From Notolepis coatsorum (taxonomy: Eukaryota > Chordata > Actinopteri > Aulopiformes > Paralepididae), in NCBI GenBank assembly GCA_963971535.1, contig OZ020599.1:97633120-97697119 (forward strand): DNA of 64,000 nt. The letters are read 5' to 3'. Positions 40,044 through 62,634 of this stretch are shown one piece after another. The first letter of the stretch is position 1. Each line of letters begins with the position of its first letter. The notes under the pieces were generated by a model. The model had not been told where the DNA came from, searched no databases, and saw only the letters and a program-made list of their open reading frames with translations. The translations under genes and the position numbers were made by a program.

Positions 40044-41557
40044 TAGGGATGCTCGATATTGGCTTTTTTACCAATACCGATATACCGATATTGTCCAACT
40101 CTTAATTTCCGATACCGATATCAACCGATACCGATATATGCAGATATATCCAAGTTCAGCTCCAACTCCATAGTGAAGTTTGCGGACGACACAGTGGTGG
40201 TGGGGCTGATCTCGGACAACGACGAGAAGGCCTACCGGGAGGAGGTTGAGGTACTGGAACGCTGGTGCCAGGACAACAGCCTGCTCCTGAACATTGGTAA
40301 AACCAAGGAGCTGATCGTGGATTATAGGAGAGGACAGCAGGAGACACACACACCACTGAGGATAAACGGGGCTACCGTGGACAGGGTGAGCAGCTTTAAG
40401 CACCTGGGGGTCCACATCGCAGAGGATCTGACATGGACAACACACATAGACTCAGTCGTAAAAAAGGCGAAGCAACGCCTCTACCATCTGAGACAGTTAA
40501 GGAAGTTCCGAGTATCTGGGAAGATACTCCAGTCCTTCTACTCCGGAGCTGTAGAGAGCATCTTGACTGGAAACATCACTGCCTGGTATGGAAACAGCAC
40601 GGCACAGGACAAGAAGGCCCTACAGAGAGTGGTGCCGTGCGTACCACGGCACGGGTATTGCACTACCACCCCTGCAGGTTCAAATCCAGAGCCTGCAGAA
40701 TAATGAAAGACCCTCACCACCCCAACAACAGCCTGTTCATGCTGCTGAGGTCAGGCAGACGCCTGCGAACACCAGCTACTAGGACGGAGAGACTTCGGCT
40801 CAGCTTCTTCCCCCAGGCCATCAGAGCCTTGAACACTGAACTCTCCACACACAAGCACACATGAGCACACACACGACACACACACTGTACACGCTCACAC
40901 ACTAGCAGCCACTTTAACATGAGCAAGCACACACTCATGCTGCACACGCCCACACTTACGGCCACTAAGGAAAGGTCACTTTAAAAATAGTATAGTATAA
41001 CCTGAGATTGTATAAATTAGCATGTACAGAAAGACCCAGTGCCTCATCCGTAGCTAACAGTGTATTGCACTACCAAAGGACCTAGCATGTCCTCCATGCT
41101 CTGTAAATAACTTATGTACATATACCGATATGCCCTACTATGTTACTTGTTTATTGCACAATGTTGTTCTATTGGATTCTATTATATGTTATTACTACTG
41201 TATTGCACATCGTTGTGGGCAAGACCACCCGCATTTCATTGTATACTTGTATGCCGTGACAAATAAAACTCTTGACTTGACTTGACTTGGCCCCCCCCCC
41301 CCAAAACTGAATAATTTCAGGTAATTAACATTATATATCTCTTGTCGTGTAATTAACACAACATTATGCATACTTTGACAATAAATAAAATAATCATTTC
41401 TTCTTACTTGCTTGCCTGGGTAAATAAAGGTTAAATAAATGTACAAACAAATTATTTTTTTTTTTTTTTTAAACCGATACCGATATTTTCCGATATCACA
41501 TTTGTATGCCAATATCGGCCGATAATATCGGTAGGCCGATAATATCGGACATCCCTA
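40044..41557. mobile_element. hAT-like element (TAGGGATG ends) carrying a LINE
   Basis: Left end TAGGGATGCTCGATATTGGC, right end complement TAGGGATGTCCGATATTATC, with CCGATA repeats near both ends. The flanking duplication is not clear. It lies in the 3' UTR of the Rex1-like LINE. Confidence 0.6.
40150..41290 (+). mobile_element. 5'-truncated L2/CR1-type LINE
   Basis: Starts inside the RT ([19 protein letters not shown]) and reads LRINGATVDRVSSFKHLGVH, LTGNITAWYGNSTAQDKKAL; frame break near 40640; then RIMKDPHHPNNSLFMLLRSG. The 3' end is (CTTGA)n at 41271-41288. Related to the LINE at 7130-9149. Confidence 0.85.
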
Positions 41558-44182
41558 GTCACATTACAGACACATTCCAGCCCGTTTATCCATTAAACTA
41601 TCAGACTCGATTTGTGAAGAAAGACACTATTATATATGTTTATATGTGTATATTTAGGAATATTTATAAAAATAATAAGTTTTAAATAAAGTAAAAAGAA
41701 AATCAGGTTCAAATTCAGGCTTAGGCCTGTTTATAAAACTACATCATACATGGCAGTGAGATTCATTGTTCTTGTATATGCTCTCGTATTATTGTTTATA
41801 TAGGCTACCCAATACCGACATCAAAATAGATTGTATGCATCTACAAATCATATGCAGCAGGTAGAAAATTGACTGAAAATCCGTCGCGATTTGGAATAAA
41901 ATTGAGGAGAACTTGGGTATTAATCGAACAAAACGGAAAAAGGCAGTCATATTCCAGCACGGTCTTTATTAGTTAATATGGTCTTTAAGTTAATAGATAT
42001 AATATCCGACATCACCGTACGTGTACATGTCTGTCAGCCTGCGTATTTCTCCATAACATGCTTTGGGGGTGTCCCATTACCGTATATGGTTAATTACGGG
42101 CGGTGCTATATGCAAATACGTAAAACCGCGCACAAGCTGCAGCGTAGGATCAAAGTGATATTTATCAAGACGGGTGTGCGTACGACCTGTGTACGCACGT
42201 GTGATAAATCCCGTTTTTTTGTGCGTACACACATTCTAAATTATGTGCTTAAGAACAAAGATAGAACACTTTCTAAGAATTGTTGAAATGAGGGCCCAGG
42301 TTCCGGAACAACAGCTCCAAACGAGCTAGGTGTGGAAACGCCCTTACTCAAGCACTGCACTTAAAGGTGTTCGGTTCAGTTATGCTGCTCTGATTATGTC
42401 ATCTTGGAGTTGACAGGCTTCACATTATTCATATGAATATAGTAGAGTAAAAAGTACAATATCATACTTCTGAAGTATAAACAAACTATACAATATAAAT
42501 GATCATTCTGTGTAATATATTTATCTGTGTCAAAGATTTAGCCAATTTTGAGCATTGTACTACACTTGAGGTGTAGTTTGAGGAATTATAATAGAATGTT
42601 TGGAATCTGTCCTCTGGAACCACTCCCAAACATTCCATGCAGGGCAATACACATCAGTCATACCTATGTATAAATATAAAACAAAATATGTTTTAACTCA
42701 AAACAAACATCTTTGATTCAGAACTGTCTGTTTTACTGTTTTATTGCAGTCGTTTATTTATACTTATTATTAACTTGAAAATTCTACTAAATTGAAATAT
42801 CCATTTATGTACAATTCTGATCTACTTGCACTTTACTTGAGTATTTTCATTCTAGGGAACTTTACTTGTATTTTTACTCCACTACATTTCAAAGGAAATA
42901 TTGTACTTTTTACTCCACCATATTTATCTGAACCCATCAGATACTAGTTACTTTGAAGACAAATATTTTGTATAGAAAACGTAGAACACTCCCACACACT
43001 GGAATACACAAAGTAAAAAGTGTATGCTCAAATTGCATCAAAAACGTATTTTATTAATAAAAACCATATCACAACAAAAAAACATATCAATAGACTGCGT
43101 ACATGGATACAAAAGAATATCAAAAACGATTAGGGTTACCTCATTATCCCTAGAGATGACAAATATCAATGGTGTGCATTATGTAATCTGGTCAGATATG
43201 GAATGGTAGACTTGTAGACAGTTCTCGTCCTCATGGGGCAGAGCTTTCTAGCCTGTCTAGTAGTCCCTACCAGACACAGAGCAGTATGTTGGGAGGAATA
43301 GCTCATTCATCGTGTAGAATGCATACTTTTACTTTAGATACCTAAGTACATTCAATATCAATATTCAATATCAAATACTTTTAGTAGAATTCTGAATGGA
43401 GGACTTTTACTTTTACCCTATTTTATTTGGGTATTTTTACTTAAGTAAAGGAACTGTGTACTTCTGTGATTCAGAGTTAACAGCTTGATCAGATATAATT
43501 AACTATCATTTAGAACACCTGTAAAGCGGAGTGATACATGAATAGAAGTCCCAGTGCTGTTGTACTCTATATCAGCACTCATGGAATGTCCAATCAAATA
43601 ACTTGTTCGGAACTAACTGTTGTATAATGAACAATAACAATTCATTCTACTCTATTGTTATTTTAAGTGCTGCCATGACAACTGAAATTCTGAAGGAACA
43701 CTTGACTTGACCCTTGACACTTGACCAGTTGTGAAAGTGAGTCAGCGCCGTTCAGTTCTGCGTAGTAAAATAATTATTGCTGGTATGGAGACTGGAAAGA
43801 GAAGCTCTTTGTTATTTTGTTATTCTGACCATTGAATAAAGCTGGTATTCATTAAAGGGTATATATTTCAAATATATGTTTGTAATGTTCTCTAACGTCA
43901 TTTATTTAAAATCCCATAGCGGCAGGTTACAAAAGCAGCAGATATTCTTGCATGTTGTCTGCATCCCTAGAGCTGCACCAATAAAACAGCATTAATGTCC
44001 AAACACAGGTGTACACATGAAGCTGCTCAACTACCCTGGATTCCAGGACACCACAGGAGACAATACAACCAGTTTGGAGCAGGAGGAGGTGGGAGAGAGG
44101 AATTGTGTCTGACTGGTTCCTCCACATTGGGGAGCATTGGGGACATACCTGTACTTACTATCATGCCACACCTATTGTCCAA
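41558..44182. other. Intergenic sequence upstream of the keratin gene
   Basis: No gene seen. From about 42780 to 43460, TTTACTTGAGTATTTTCATT, TTTACTTGTATTTTTACTCC and ACTTAAGTAAAGGAAC resemble the ends of the common fish hAT MITE with ACTTAAGTA motifs. The rest is AT-rich and unassigned. Confidence 0.4.
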
Positions 44183-44185
44183 GGC

Positions 44186-44192
44186 TATAAAA
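44186..44192 (+). promoter_or_regulatory. TATA box of the keratin gene
   Basis: TATAAAA lies 97 bp upstream of the keratin ATG. A start site about 30 bp downstream would give a 5' UTR of roughly 65 nt, normal for keratins. Confidence 0.75.
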
Positions 44193-44282
44193 TAGTCATC
44201 CACCTGAGGAGTGGTACCTAACCGAGCCTCTCCAAGCCTTCAAGCTCATCACAGCAGGGACGACCACACAACGCTATCCACC

Positions 44283-52398
<8,116 letters not shown>

Positions 52399-52529
52399 AG
52401 CAGCAGCATTATACCAAAGAAAACCCTTTACTGTGACTTTATCTAGTCTACTGGAAATCAACTGTACCAAATATATTATGTCTGTATATTCATTGTTTGT
52501 GTGAAATGGTGCCATAATTCTAATCTGTT

Positions 52530-52690
52530 TGATTGATTGATTGAAAAGTTTATTAACAGATTGCAGAATGGGTACAGTACAGTACATCTCAATACATACA
52601 ATTGTTAAGGGGATGCAGACCAGAGAAAGACTTTCGTCTTGTTTACATCAGGGTCCCCCATTTTCAATTCATCATAACATATATGACATA
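52530..52690 (+). mobile_element. Short interspersed repeat (family D)
   Basis: (TTGA)n, then TTTATTAACAGATTGCAGAA and onward to GTTTACATCAGGGTCCCC; downstream of the keratin stop. Confidence 0.65.
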
Positions 52691-53254
52691 CATGACATAC
52701 AGATAGACAGTACTGCTACATCTATACATTTATGACATATCAGATTTGCAAATACAGTACTGTTTGTGATACAAAAGTGTCCAGAAAAGGAGTGTATATA
52801 CATTTGGCGTAGAAACTGTACATTGGAGGAGGTTGGTGGGGTGGGGTTGGGTGGGTTGGGTGAGGGCTGTACATTGGAGGTGGGGGGGGGGTTGGGTAGG
52901 GGACACACACACATTTTACACTGTACATTGGAATATTGACAAAGCCTTACTTGGTCATTTACTGTACAACTAGGTTAGGACATTTGTAGGGGCCAGTTTC
53001 GAATTGCAGTCTCACGTAGGTGTTTTTTGAGAGTGTTTTTGAAGGTGGGTAGCTCTTGATCTGGGAGGCGATACAATGTGCCAAAGGCCTACAAAGAACA
53101 TCTATGAAAAACGTGTGCAATCAGTCTAAATTAAATTACATTTAAATTATTTGTACGTTTTAATGCCTTTAAATGTTTCCTGGGTGTGTTTTCTTTATGT
53201 TGTTATGTGCTTTGTGTTTCATGTTCATAGAGGAATATATTCACCCTAGTGGAC

Positions 53255-53260
53255 AATAAA
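53255..53260 (+). terminator. Possible polyadenylation signal of the keratin gene
   Basis: AATAAA about 860 bp after the keratin stop, followed within about 30 bp by a TG/T-rich stretch. The 3' UTR implied would include a dispersed repeat (52530-52690) and a G-rich stretch, so an earlier non-canonical site is possible. Confidence 0.35.
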
Positions 53261-53916
53261 GTTGTGTGAATTTAATTTAACTGTACTCCCAAAATCTTGT
53301 GTTTCAAAATGACAGTGAATATCAGCTCGGACAAAAGACATTGATCACATGATATGACAGTTGTACATTTCATTCATTCTCTTCATTCCAACCTCCATCC
53401 CCTCTCGAGCACATCAAAGTGTCTGGACAATACTAGTCTGTCATAGTACGTCAGCAACCAACACGAACACCAGACAAAGGAGACAAAAGCTGTGTCTGTC
53501 TGGTGATGTTTTATATGATAAGGATGTTGTATCGTTGCTCGGTGGCTGTCACCAGCTAGATGATATGCCTGACACTACGGCAGGTGTGTTTAGTCAGATT
53601 CCAGGGACAAGGAGCTACAATGAAACCATAGCAGTGTAATCTAGTATACTACTATACAATTGCATGCGCTCATTCATACTGACCACCTTAGACCTGGAAT
53701 GGTGTGGTAAACAATGTATGAATCTCTCTACAGAGTCTACAGTCTAGAATCAAGTCCTAGATATAATATAAATATGTGATTCTATTGTACAGAAATGTAC
53801 AGTAGTATACTGTATATATATATTAGTATAATCTACTATGCTATGACTAAATTATATTTAATATTCATGCTGGTCCAGTCCCAGCAGGCTTTAATATACC
53901 CAGCTGACAGACCCTG

Positions 53917-54362
53917 TGTTGGGGCTCTGTGGTGGGGCTCTGTGTTGGGGCTCTGTGGTGGGGCTCTGTGTTGGGGCTCTGTGGTGGGGCTCTGTGGTGA
54001 GGCTCTGTGTTGGGGCTCTGTGGTGGGGCTCTGTGTTGGGGCTCTGTGTTGGGGCTCTGTGGTGGGGCTCTGTGTTGGGGCTCTGTGGTGGGGCTCTGTG
54101 TTGGGGCTCTGTGTTGGGGCTCTGTGTTGGGGCTCTGTGTTGGGGCTCTGTGGTGGGGCTCTGTGTTGGGGCTCTGTGGTGGGGCTCTGTGGTGGGGCTC
54201 TGTGTTGGGGCTCTGTGTTGGGGCTCTGTGGTGGGGCTCTGTGTTGGGGCTCTGTGTTGGGGCTCTGTGGTGGGGCTCTGTGTTGGGGCTCTGTGTTGGG
54301 GCTCTGTGTTGGGGCTCTGTGGTGGGGCTCTGTGTTGGAGCTCTGTGGTGGGGCTCTGTGGT
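53917..54362 (+). repeat. 13-bp G-rich minisatellite
   Basis: About 34 units of GGGGCTCTGTGKT. Open in several frames because no stop codon occurs. A frame of the LINE fragment next to it runs into the array on the minus strand. Confidence 0.95.
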
Positions 54363-54367
54363 GTATG

Positions 54368-54880
54368 AATCGGATTGCTTTTGAAGGGATTGCTTTTGAG
54401 TGTGTCTCTGAGGTTCCGGATCTGTCAATCGTTGAGTCCCAACACGTATTAAAATCACCCCCCACAATAAAGGCATAGTCATGGAGTTCTAACATTATCC
54501 TAGTGATTGTCTTGTAAACATCTGCATCAAATGTGTTCGGAGCATACATCAAAATTAATGCGATTTTCCTGTTAGAGTATTCAACTTTTGCCATCGTTAT
54601 CCTTCCCTCTGTATCAGCCCAAACATCCAACACCTTAATATCTAAATTACGTCTCGTCACAATGGCGACACCTCGTGTCTTGTTGTTCACGGAGGAGGAG
54701 GATATTACATGATAAAATCGGTTTGCTAATCTTGCCACATCAGGCTTCATGAGGTGGGTTTCATTTAGAAGAGTGAGTCAAATCTATTGTTTTTCTTTTC
54801 AGCAGACCCAGCACACTGGTGCGTTTATGTGGTGTATTTAAACCACCCGTGTTCCAGATTAGTGTGTTCAAATTAGCCAG
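54368..54880 (-). mobile_element. LINE endonuclease fragment
   Basis: Minus-strand frames give NTLIWNTGGLNTPHKRTSVL, a frameshift near 54770, then LMYAPNTFDADVYKTITRIM and FIVGGDFNTCWDSTIDRSGT. The GGDFN motif is typical of the apurinic-type endonuclease of L1/Tx1-like LINEs. Catalytic and RT parts beyond are absent. Confidence 0.75.
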
Positions 54881-55884
54881 TCATATTTGTAAGTGTGTAT
54901 GTCAACATACCAAAGCAGCCACAAAAATTATATATAGGCTATAGAGCACAGGAGTGCTCCACATATATACACCATAAGACATAATCAAACCACTCATTTA
55001 TTAAGGTAATTCGTTACATGTTGCGTGGCAAAGCAATAATTGTTATCCACCCAAGGGCTGTCTAATATTAACCAACCTAAAACATGTTAGCCTAGTGTTT
55101 TTGATATGCAAGCTACAATGGCTAACGGGCGAGCTCAACAGCTCAGCCCATCATAACCCGCCAGCTTAAAATACGAACTTGGGACGAACATAGCCCATGC
55201 TATCTTAATGCAATACAGTTTTAGCCACACCCACGTGGTTCACCTAGCTTAATTGAACAGTTTGATGGTCATAACATGGAGGAACAAACCAGTTGATTTA
55301 GCTTAGCTTCATTATAGTGTCTGTCATCCATCAACTATGATGGATGGAAGACGGTTTAGCCATATTAGCACGGTGGGCTCTGTCACATTCCGGAGAGCTA
55401 TAGCCAACAGTTCTTTACCCAGGATTTCAGCATCCTCTGGTATATCGATAATTCTTATGTTATTCCTTCTTTCCTGAGACTGAACTTAGCTTGAATCTTG
55501 ACTAGCTCGGTAGCCAGGTCGCGTGTATGCTTTTACCAATGCATTTGTGTTTCCGGGTTCCCGTTTTGCGCTCTGATTGGCCACTGACCTACACGCGTAC
55601 GCCCCCCTCGCTATCGCCTTTGGGGCGTGAGATATGAAGACAGATTTGCCTGGGTATAGGAAGGAAGTACCATACGAGCCGCAAATTGAACATGCAGTGA
55701 GTCTGCGACAACAACCCAATAATAAACACTCGAAACAGCTATTACCAGACAATTACAACAGCAGTGGTGCCTGCTTCAAATGTCACGTATTATAGGCTAT
55801 AAGCCCGTGTAGATCTCTTCGGAATAATAAACATATACACCCTCTAGCAAAACATGACACAATGTGATCCTATCTCCGATAGAG
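54881..55884. other. Intergenic, no feature
   Basis: No coding exon or clear repeat end. A GC-richer patch at 55500-55640 contains ACACGCGTACGCCCCCC but no promoter I can assign. Confidence 0.35.
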
Positions 55885-56104
55885 CGGCTGGTCGCAGAGA
55901 CGAGAGTTGAACGAACACATCGGGAGGAGAATGAATGAATGAAAACTTTATTTAACAGATTGCAGAATGGGTACAATACAGTACGGCTCAATACACAATT
56001 GTTAAGGGGATGCAGACCAGAGAAAGACTTTTGTCTTGTTTACATCAGGTTCATTCATTCTCCTCCCGATGTGTTCGTTCAACTCGCGTCTCTGCGACCA
56101 GCCG
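55885..56104. mobile_element. Fold-back element with a family-D core
   Basis: 55-bp arms (55885-55939, 56050-56104) match with one mismatch; start CGGCTGGTCGCAGAGACG. The core 55942-56049 is a family-D repeat. Confidence 0.85.
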
Positions 56105-56106
56105 AG

Positions 56107-56209
56107 TTATTTTGTACATTATCTAACGTTAACACAAACCTAAACTAACGTTACAACTAACCTAAAGTTAGTTTAGGTTTGTGTTAACGTTAGATAATGT
56201 ACAAAATAA
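56107..56209. repeat. 43-bp-arm hairpin
   Basis: Arms 56107-56149 and 56167-56209 are perfectly complementary (TTATTTTGTACATTATCTAA ...), loop 17 nt. It begins 2 bp after the preceding fold-back. Confidence 0.92.
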
Positions 56210-56230
56210 ACGTATTTCCGCTGCTATATA

Positions 56231-56391
56231 GACGTCACTCTTTTATTTTGGAACCCCCCCGACCGGAAGTTGTTACCCTCGTTATCTGCTTGAGTGTCCG
56301 GTTGTTGTTTTTCGTTAGCTACAGTAGCAGTATATCAACACCAGCCATGGGAATACTGTTTTCTAAATTGGGGAGGCTTTTAATCGTCAAG
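56231..56391 (+). other. Promoter-like block with a possible 15-codon first exon
   Basis: A GACGTCA half-CRE (56231) and a CCGGAAGT ETS motif (56263) precede an ATG at 56347 in good context (CCAGCCATGG). The reading frame gives MGILFSKLGRLLIVK and meets a strong donor GTAAGA at 56392. Gly2 with Ser6 fits an N-myristoylation signal, and the start recalls ARF/ARL small GTPases. No matching second exon was found in 56400-58500, so this may be a decayed or isolated promoter-exon copy. Confidence 0.35.
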
Positions 56392-58260
56392 GTAAGAGGA
56401 TTTTAAGTCATGGTATCCATAAACTTCAATCGGTTCGCATCCTTTCGTGACAGTAGGGAACTGTATAAACTTGAGGGTACAAGTCTGACCCACTTCCAGT
56501 GATGAAGCTAAGCTAAGCTAACGGAGCGGGCGTTCCCTAAGCCTACTGCACGCACAGAGACAACAAAGGTATCTTCTTGTCTAACTCCAGGGAAGATGGC
56601 AAATAAGCTAATTTCCCAAAATGTTGGCGTTTTCCTCAGAGTGACAATAACTACATTTTCTCTGAATAGTTGCTTTTAATAAAATATAATTACTTTCTGA
56701 GCATAATAAAGCGAATGACTTATAATCATTAATGATTACACTTTTTAACACTACACCATATTTTTTAAATCTATTTATTACAAAAGGATTTGCACTACAT
56801 CCATAACTCATTTTGCATTTAAAAAAGTTTGCATTTTGTACTTTAGGTTGTACTTTAGTTTATGTATTGTAGGCCCTATATTGTATATTTTGCATAGTGT
56901 TTGGACTTTATTATTTTAACTGTTTTACTGTATGAAGCACAATATCAGGGGGCTGATAAAGAACCAAGCATTTCACTGTAATGTACATGTACTTTATATA
57001 AGACAAATAAAACAAAACTTTAATTTGATTAGGCCTATATATTCTCCAGCTTTATTGTCTCTCAAACAAACCCACACTCCAACACATGAAGTTGGAACGA
57101 CTTTCCACAGTCAAAACTGTTTTGTTGGCTGAGATATCAAACACAACATTGTTTATTATTATCTATGAGTAGAGGCAGCTCTGGTATGATATCTGCAAAA
57201 AGGTTATGTTATTATAATCAGCTGGTCGCGTGGGTCGCTCGTTGCCGCCTCCCCTTCTCTTTGTAAATTGGCATCTGGAAGCTTTGAGCTGTGTTGAGCT
57301 GTACTGTATTGTACCCATTCTGCAATCTGTTAATAAAGTTTTCAATCAATCAATCGGCTGTTATTTACGCACAGATTAACTACCGATGTGGAGGGACGTG
57401 GTGATTTTAGCGTGGAGTATCTGTTTTTACCTTTTGCGGTGCATGCTTCAGGTAAATGCCAAATATTTTAGTTCATTCTAATCACGTAGATCGCTCATGT
57501 TTTGTGCTATTTATTCAATGTCTTAATTCTACATTTTATTTTACTTTGTGTTTTTTTTTGTATAGGCTATGCTGTAATCTCGACGGCGTCGTAAATTACC
57601 TTTTCCTTTTCGAGAATAAAGACTTATTAAGTAATTCATTGCATGGATTAAGGTACCAGTGGTCGGGTCTCTCTCTCACTGTTCTGATGCATCCTTCCAC
57701 ACCAATCATTTACCCTGTGAGGAGCCACGTCAAGTCTGCGCCTCAGAGAGCCTGAGGCAGGCTAGCTTTCTTCCCTGTGGATCTACAGGCTACGGAGAAC
57801 AGCTGTATTCGTCTGTGGATCAAGATCTTATTGCACCGTCTCCCGTACTCGGAGTCTCCTTATCACCGTTGACCCAGGCTCTACTACCGACAGATCCTCT
57901 ACCCCTGCTGGCTTACAACCGGGGGGACCCTTCCAGTATCTCCCGCTATATATCACTAGTGTACCATAGATATAATTCCCTAAGATTCAGGTTGTATAAT
58001 TACCTCCTGCGTAACCAGAGAATGGACATTCATTATTGATTTGCCTACGCACATTCCTTTGCCTTATAAGCGCATCCAAAGTAAATTAGAGAAGTATATT
58101 ATGTACCTTTTGCTGCAATAAATACTTAATTATAACTTTGTGTGGAACCGATTCATTGTGGGAAGTGTTCATCATATATATATATCGTGTACTGTATGGC
58201 CAGTAATTAAAGTACATAAGACGGTAGTGGTTTAATGATACCATACTTATCAATACAGTC
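56392..58260. other. Unassigned sequence with repeat fragments
   Basis: A reversed family-D repeat at 57241-57350. At 57659-58039 an open frame (SPVLGVSLSPLTQALLPTD ... SRYISLVYHRYNSLRFRLYN) looks like decayed mobile-element sequence, but I do not recognise it. No further exon for the 56347 ATG. Confidence 0.35.
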
Positions 58261-58261
58261 A

Positions 58262-58395
58262 GGGAATTGTACCCCTCAGTTACATAGGTCATTAGTAAAA
58301 ACAGAGAAGAGCAAAGGTCCTAGGCAACTTCCTTGCGGAACGCCACACTCTAGACCTCTGCTACTGGACAGGCTGCCATTTAGATACACCTTCTA
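58262..58395 (-). mobile_element. LINE reverse-transcriptase fragment
   Basis: Minus-strand frame reads VYLNGSLSSSRGLECGVPQG and SCLGPLLFSVFTNDLCN, the RT block with GVPQGSCLGPLLF, then a stop. Only about 40 codons remain. Ends about 115 bp before the CNBD exon. Confidence 0.8.
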
Positions 58396-58509
58396 TGATC
58401 TAGAGGACAAATAATTTAGGCTTAATTGTCAAATCCCATCCCCATAATTCCAATGATGTACTCATTACTGTGTGTTTGTTGTTGCTGTGTGTTTAATTGC
58501 TTTCCCCAG

Positions 58510-58676
58510 AGTTATGCGTGCTGACCAAGGGCAAACATCTGGCCACAGTGCGGGCTCTGACAGACTGCCAGTGCTTCGCTCTGTCCTCCGACAGCTTTCT
58601 GGAAGTCCTGGAGGGATTCCCAGACGTCAGGAAGGACTTAGTGAAAATAGCTCACGTGAACCTGGTTGATGTATAA
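58510..58676 (+). CDS. Terminal exon with the end of a cyclic-nucleotide-binding domain (ion-channel type)
   Basis: After TTTCCCCAG, one frame reads ELCVLTKGKHLATVRALTDC, then ...CFALSSDSFLEVLEGFPDVR and ...LVKIAHVNLVDV, with TAA at 58674-58676. This has the shape of the last beta strands and C-helix of a cyclic-nucleotide-binding domain of HCN/CNG/KCNH channels (GE-L-LL ... A-VRA ... F-EVL--FP). The second Arg of the usual R-R-T-A-S-V core is His here, so the phosphate-binding residue seems lost. No earlier channel exon is visible upstream; LINE debris precedes it. It may be the end of a gene with distant exons, or a relic. The exact channel subfamily is not settled. Confidence 0.5.
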
Positions 58677-59112
58677 TGCTAGCAATGTTATATGACCACA
58701 GAGATGACTTGTTACCTGGACAATGTGTAATGGTTGTTACATTGCGTGAGTCCACAGCCATTTCAAGGACATTACCTGGGTGTTACCTGGATGATCTGTA
58801 TTGGCAATAACATAGCATGGACATTACCTGGACATTAACTGGAAATGAGAGTGTGGGGTAATTGATGCATATGAACTTGTGAGTCTTTGACCGGGCATTA
58901 ATGTATTATATAATGTAGTACATAGCAATACCAATCAAGACCTCAACCTCAATCATACTTTCATCGTAGGCATTATAGTTTATCATCAACTCCACAGAAA
59001 TCCCCCACAAGTGTAGAAAGCCGTTAAAGAAGGCAATTTCTTTTTTTTTGTTTAATAATTATTCTTTTTTTATTGACAACCTAATTCATTAATTTCACTG
59101 TAAAGTGATACA

Positions 59113-59118
59113 AATAAA
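59113..59118 (+). terminator. Possible polyadenylation signal after the CNBD exon
   Basis: AATAAA 437 bp after the stop of the 58510 exon, in AT-rich sequence with no strong repeat between. It supports, weakly, that the exon ends a transcribed gene. Confidence 0.3.
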
Positions 59119-59300
59119 GAAGAAACCTTATTATTTGAGTTGATTGTGAAACACGGGCCCCTTGGGGTCCATCTACAGCATCTCTCTCTCTCCGATTCTC
59201 TCTTTATGCTATTTCTAATAATATACTCTCTCTCTCCCTCTCTCTCTCTCTATCTTATGCTATTTCTAATCATGATATACCCCCACCCTCTCTCTCTCCT

Positions 59301-62287
<2,987 letters not shown>

Positions 62288-62634
62288 CTGACATACACAG
62301 GGATGTGATTTTAGGGCATTTGGACACTCAACACTCCCATTTACATGTACTAATCTCATTTACCATTGAAAGTTTCCCATTTTGCTGGCCATTATTAAAA
62401 AAAGAAATATAATACATATATATATAACAGGTGATTGTAATCAAACAACAGGTGATTGTAATCAAATAACAGGTAAATGTAATTTCACACGTTTGAGCCT
62501 CTTGTTATGACAGTGAATGGATGATGATTGATGATGATGAAGGATGACGATGGCGATGATTGAGGAAGGATCAAGTGAAGGCTGGTTTGGCTTGTATGCG
62601 GCAAGGTAATATATCAACCAGGTTGTCGATATCA

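Noticed and set aside
52800-52912. G-rich stretch as a regulatory quadruplex of the keratin gene
   Set aside because: Several G-runs are present, but they lie beyond the stop codon next to a dispersed repeat and nothing else supports a role.
57659-58039. 126-codon frame as a host gene
   Set aside because: No splice context, no recognised motif, and surrounded by LINE fragments; probably mobile-element debris.
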